From CAZFBA01 sp964517135 (GTDB taxonomy: Bacteria; Cyanobacteriota; Vampirovibrionia; JBFMGH01), in assembly GCA_964517135.1 (NCBI GenBank), contig CAZFBA010000001.1:155049-219048 (forward strand): a DNA stretch of 64,000 nt. Reading direction: 5' to 3'. Below the pieces are notes generated by a model that ran no database searches, had not been told where the DNA came from, and was given only the letters and a program-made list of their open reading frames with translations. Positions 62,311-64,000 of this stretch are shown in pieces (position 1 is the first letter of the stretch; every line of letters begins with the position of its first letter). Position numbers and translations under genes: made by a program.

Positions 62311-62985
62311 TTATGCAATTATCTTGAGCATGTCTGCTTCTGTTTCTACATAAACTCTCTGGTCATAAATTTGATCAAGTTCTTCAATGAAATCACTTAT
62401 AGAAGAAGGATTTTTATTCCATCTTTCAGCAAATGTTTTGAAATAATCAATTTCATAATTTAATTTAATAAGCAAATTAATTATTTCATCTTTGTTTGAG
62501 CAAATATCTTCCAGCTTAAATGGGCCTTTGCAGAGTTCATGAGGAGTGCCGATCATACTTTTATCAAGGTCAAATACATATGGTATTACAGCTGTACGGT
62601 TTTGATTAACAAATTTAGCAGGATAAGAAGCACATATAAGAGGTCTGATGCCGTATATTCCGCACCTTGCTATGATGGGCTGTTCTTCTTCTCCTGATTT
62701 CCATTCTTGAAGAAAAATGCATTTCTGAACATCTTTAAATATAGCACTTTCAATCTTTTTCATTTTGATACGATAGTAATGCTTGCAGTTATTGTCAGTA
62801 AAAACAAACAGAGCTTCTGTTCTTGATATATTTTCAAGATAATCTTCTTCTGTAAGTTCGCATACATCAATAAAAAAGCGGGGTGAAACCCCCAGAGCTT
62901 TTGATATTTTTATAATATCATAGCCTGTAAGGCCAACATTATATCTTCTACAACACCCTGCGGCACAACTGGTGCATAATGTCAT
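62311..62985 (-). CDS. YkgJ-family cysteine-cluster protein
   Basis: 224 residues. The N-terminal CTSCAAGCCRRYNV and the later CGIYGIRPLICASYPAKF make up the UPF0153/YkgJ metal (Zn or Fe-S) cluster pattern. Biochemical role unknown in general. The C-terminal 90 residues are not recognised. No clear operon partner. Confidence 0.82.
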   Translation of the reverse strand: MTLCTSCAAGCCRRYNVGLTGYDIIKISKALGVSPRFFIDVCELTEEDYLENISRTEALFVFTDNNCKHYYRIKMKKIESAIFKDVQKCIFLQEWKSGEEEQPIIARCGIYGIRPLICASYPAKFVNQNRTAVIPYVFDLDKSMIGTPHELCKGPFKLEDICSNKDEIINLLIKLNYEIDYFKTFAERWNKNPSSISDFIEELDQIYDQRVYVETEADMLKIIA

Positions 62986-63149
62986 ATTTAAAATCTTTCT
63001 ATTTGCTTGAATATGGTAATAATCAAAATTATATACTCTAAAACATCAGAATAGAGCATAATTTCTAAAAATGAATACACGAAAGTTAACAATAGTGAGA
63101 TCAGTTTAATTACTGATTTTTATAAGTTCTTTATGCATCAGGTTTTTTC

Positions 63150-63158
63150 TGGTATAAT
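63150..63158 (+). promoter_or_regulatory. Extended -10 upstream of the gene at 63364
   Basis: TG-G-TATAAT at 63150-63158. It would give a leader of about 200 bases containing modules M3, M1 and M2. Confidence 0.35.
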
Positions 63159-63189
63159 AATGCAAACAGGCAAACCTTAAATACATCTT

Positions 63190-63240
63190 ATTTCACTGGT
63201 GTCTGATAAAAGATTTTATTTAGATGTATAAAACCTGTCA
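63190..63240. repeat. Dispersed modules M3 and M1 (inverted copies)
   Basis: 63190-63221 is the reverse complement of 57312-57341, and 63223-63240 the reverse complement of 13155-13173. In both the TPR leader and here, the M1 sequence adjoins an AAATAAAA-type stretch. Confidence 0.55.
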
Positions 63241-63300
63241 TAATATCTTTTCTGTATTAGAAAATTTTACAGGAAGTTAAATTAAAGAAACTGACAAAAA

Positions 63301-63337
63301 CCAAACCCTCAGAAAAAATTTAACCGGACAGTAATGA
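63301..63337. repeat. Dispersed module M2 (inverted copy)
   Basis: Reverse complement of 13298-13334 at 35 of 37 positions; 26 bases before the ATG of the next gene. See finding on inverted modules. Confidence 0.65.
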
Positions 63338-63363
63338 TCTTATTTATAAAAATGGAGTCATAA

Positions 63364-63816
63364 ATGATATCAGCACAATATTTAATTCTGGCAAGAGAAA
63401 TTAAAAGCAATAACCTGGGTATGTTTACTTTTGTGGATTCAATTCAACATTTTGTACTAAAAGAATTGCCTGTTAAAGGCAGTTTTGATATGGCTCTGAT
63501 CTGCGGCCCCGGCTGGGATAACGGTAAATACCATATACATGTGGCATTGAAGCTTCTCAACAACGAAATTAAAAAAATAGGCTCTGCAGAAGTCATTATA
63601 AAAGATGAATTGCAGGTTCATACTGCTATCATTCAGGGGCTAAACCTCATTATTGATAATGAACAGGGTTTTCACTTTTTGCTCTATAAAGAACCTGTTT
63701 CAGAAGAAATAAACCTCTCTGACCTGCCTCAGGATAATATCATCAGAGGTGAACTCATACTTGAAAGACCATTCAGAGTTATTATTCCGCAATTTCAAGA
63801 AAACACGCAGCCGTAA
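63364..63816 (+). CDS. Unrecognised 150-residue protein (DUF6941-like at best)
   Basis: No signal peptide or membrane helix. A globular soluble protein with alternating strand-like segments, beginning MISAQYLILAREIKSNNLGM; the combination of an N-terminal A-R-E-x-K and G-M-F-T-F-V-D-S-I resembles DUF6941 proteins, but I cannot confirm it. GGAG lies before the ATG. The leader contains repeat modules shared with the TPR gene leader. Function unknown. Confidence 0.6.
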   Translation: MISAQYLILAREIKSNNLGMFTFVDSIQHFVLKELPVKGSFDMALICGPGWDNGKYHIHVALKLLNNEIKKIGSAEVIIKDELQVHTAIIQGLNLIIDNEQGFHFLLYKEPVSEEINLSDLPQDNIIRGELILERPFRVIIPQFQENTQP

Positions 63817-63961
63817 TAAATACTTAATTCTGTTCTTGAAAGAAATGATAGATGCTAGCTACTTGTTAAATTTTTTATGTCCTTTATTCCCATTTAATTG
63901 ATAAACTATTAATAAATTGACCTGAAACAGTTATAGAAATTGACGTCTAGCGAATACATCT

Positions 63962-63980
63962 TTTTAACACAGTGTTAAAA
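63962..63980. other. Palindrome near the window end
   Basis: TTTTAACAC-A-GTGTTAAAA, 9-bp arms with one central base, 146 bases after the last gene. Could be an operator or a weak terminator; the downstream sequence is outside the window. Confidence 0.4.
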
Positions 63981-64000
63981 CATCGCAGAAAACAGAAGTT

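Overview
The window is AT-rich bacterial DNA with densely packed genes, many TTG/GTG starts and long AT-rich spacers. It looks like a member of the non-photosynthetic Cyanobacteriota (Vampirovibrionia/'Melainabacteria') or a close relative. That placement is inference: it rests on a RicT/YaaT-type PSP1 protein, a SigF-like sigma factor, a type IV pilus prepilin peptidase and pilin, and several proteins that carry a short N-terminal F-x-G tag which I associate with that group. No rRNA, tRNA or CRISPR array was found, and no phylogenetic marker in the window settles the question.

Layout. 0-6.8 kb: a GH144-like glycoside hydrolase, RicT-like PSP1 protein, FAH-family hydrolase, diguanylate cyclase-like protein, aspartokinase and a Tat-type metallophosphoesterase. 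7.0-13.0 kb: a tight division/cell-wall operon murF-mraY-murD-ftsW-murG; mraY probably starts at a rare ATT. 13.4-21.2 kb: an envelope/secretion-flavoured set (TPR protein, pilin-like protein, matrixin-like protease, a triple-repeat secreted protein, and a huge low-complexity repeat protein interrupted by a 100-N assembly gap). 21.8-31.5 kb: mrnC-cysS, an N-formylglutamate amidohydrolase-like protein, ferredoxin, a DnaQ-like exonuclease and a PLD-family protein sharing an IPFxGK tag, and a frameshifted FkbM methyltransferase. 31.5-35 kb: prepilin peptidase, an ABC-2 transporter pair and a sigma factor. 35.2-43.2 kb: trpB-tyrS, fba, small proteins, a CMP-sugar cytidylyltransferase, a Kef/RCK cation antiporter and a STAS protein. 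44.2-57.1 kb: a long catabolic block. 57.3-63.8 kb: HAD phosphatase-like protein, IS3-type relic, lipoprotein, response regulator plus CHASE2 sensor kinase, YkgJ-like protein and an unrecognised gene.

The most interesting part is the catabolic block. A three-subunit molybdenum hydroxylase (FAD, 2Fe-2S and Mo subunits) is followed by DUF2877/FdrA/DUF1116, which are the AllH/AllF/AllG homologues linked to oxamate carbamoyltransferase activity. Next come a cyclase-family cyclic-amide hydrolase, a nitrilase-family amidohydrolase, a stand-alone malonate CoA/ACP transferase (MdcA-like) and an MFS transporter. Read in order, these fit an oxidative pyrimidine route: uracil to barbiturate, ring opening to ureidomalonate, phosphorolysis to carbamoyl phosphate plus malonamate, deamidation to malonate, and activation to a malonyl thioester. 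This is a hypothesis; each family assignment is much firmer than the assembled pathway.

Several dispersed non-coding repeats are visible: a MITE-like element with terminal inverted repeats (about 237, 195 and 57 bp copies plus fragments), a second family present with and without a hairpin insert, and short modules occurring in inverted orientation 50 kb apart, two of them just upstream of genes.
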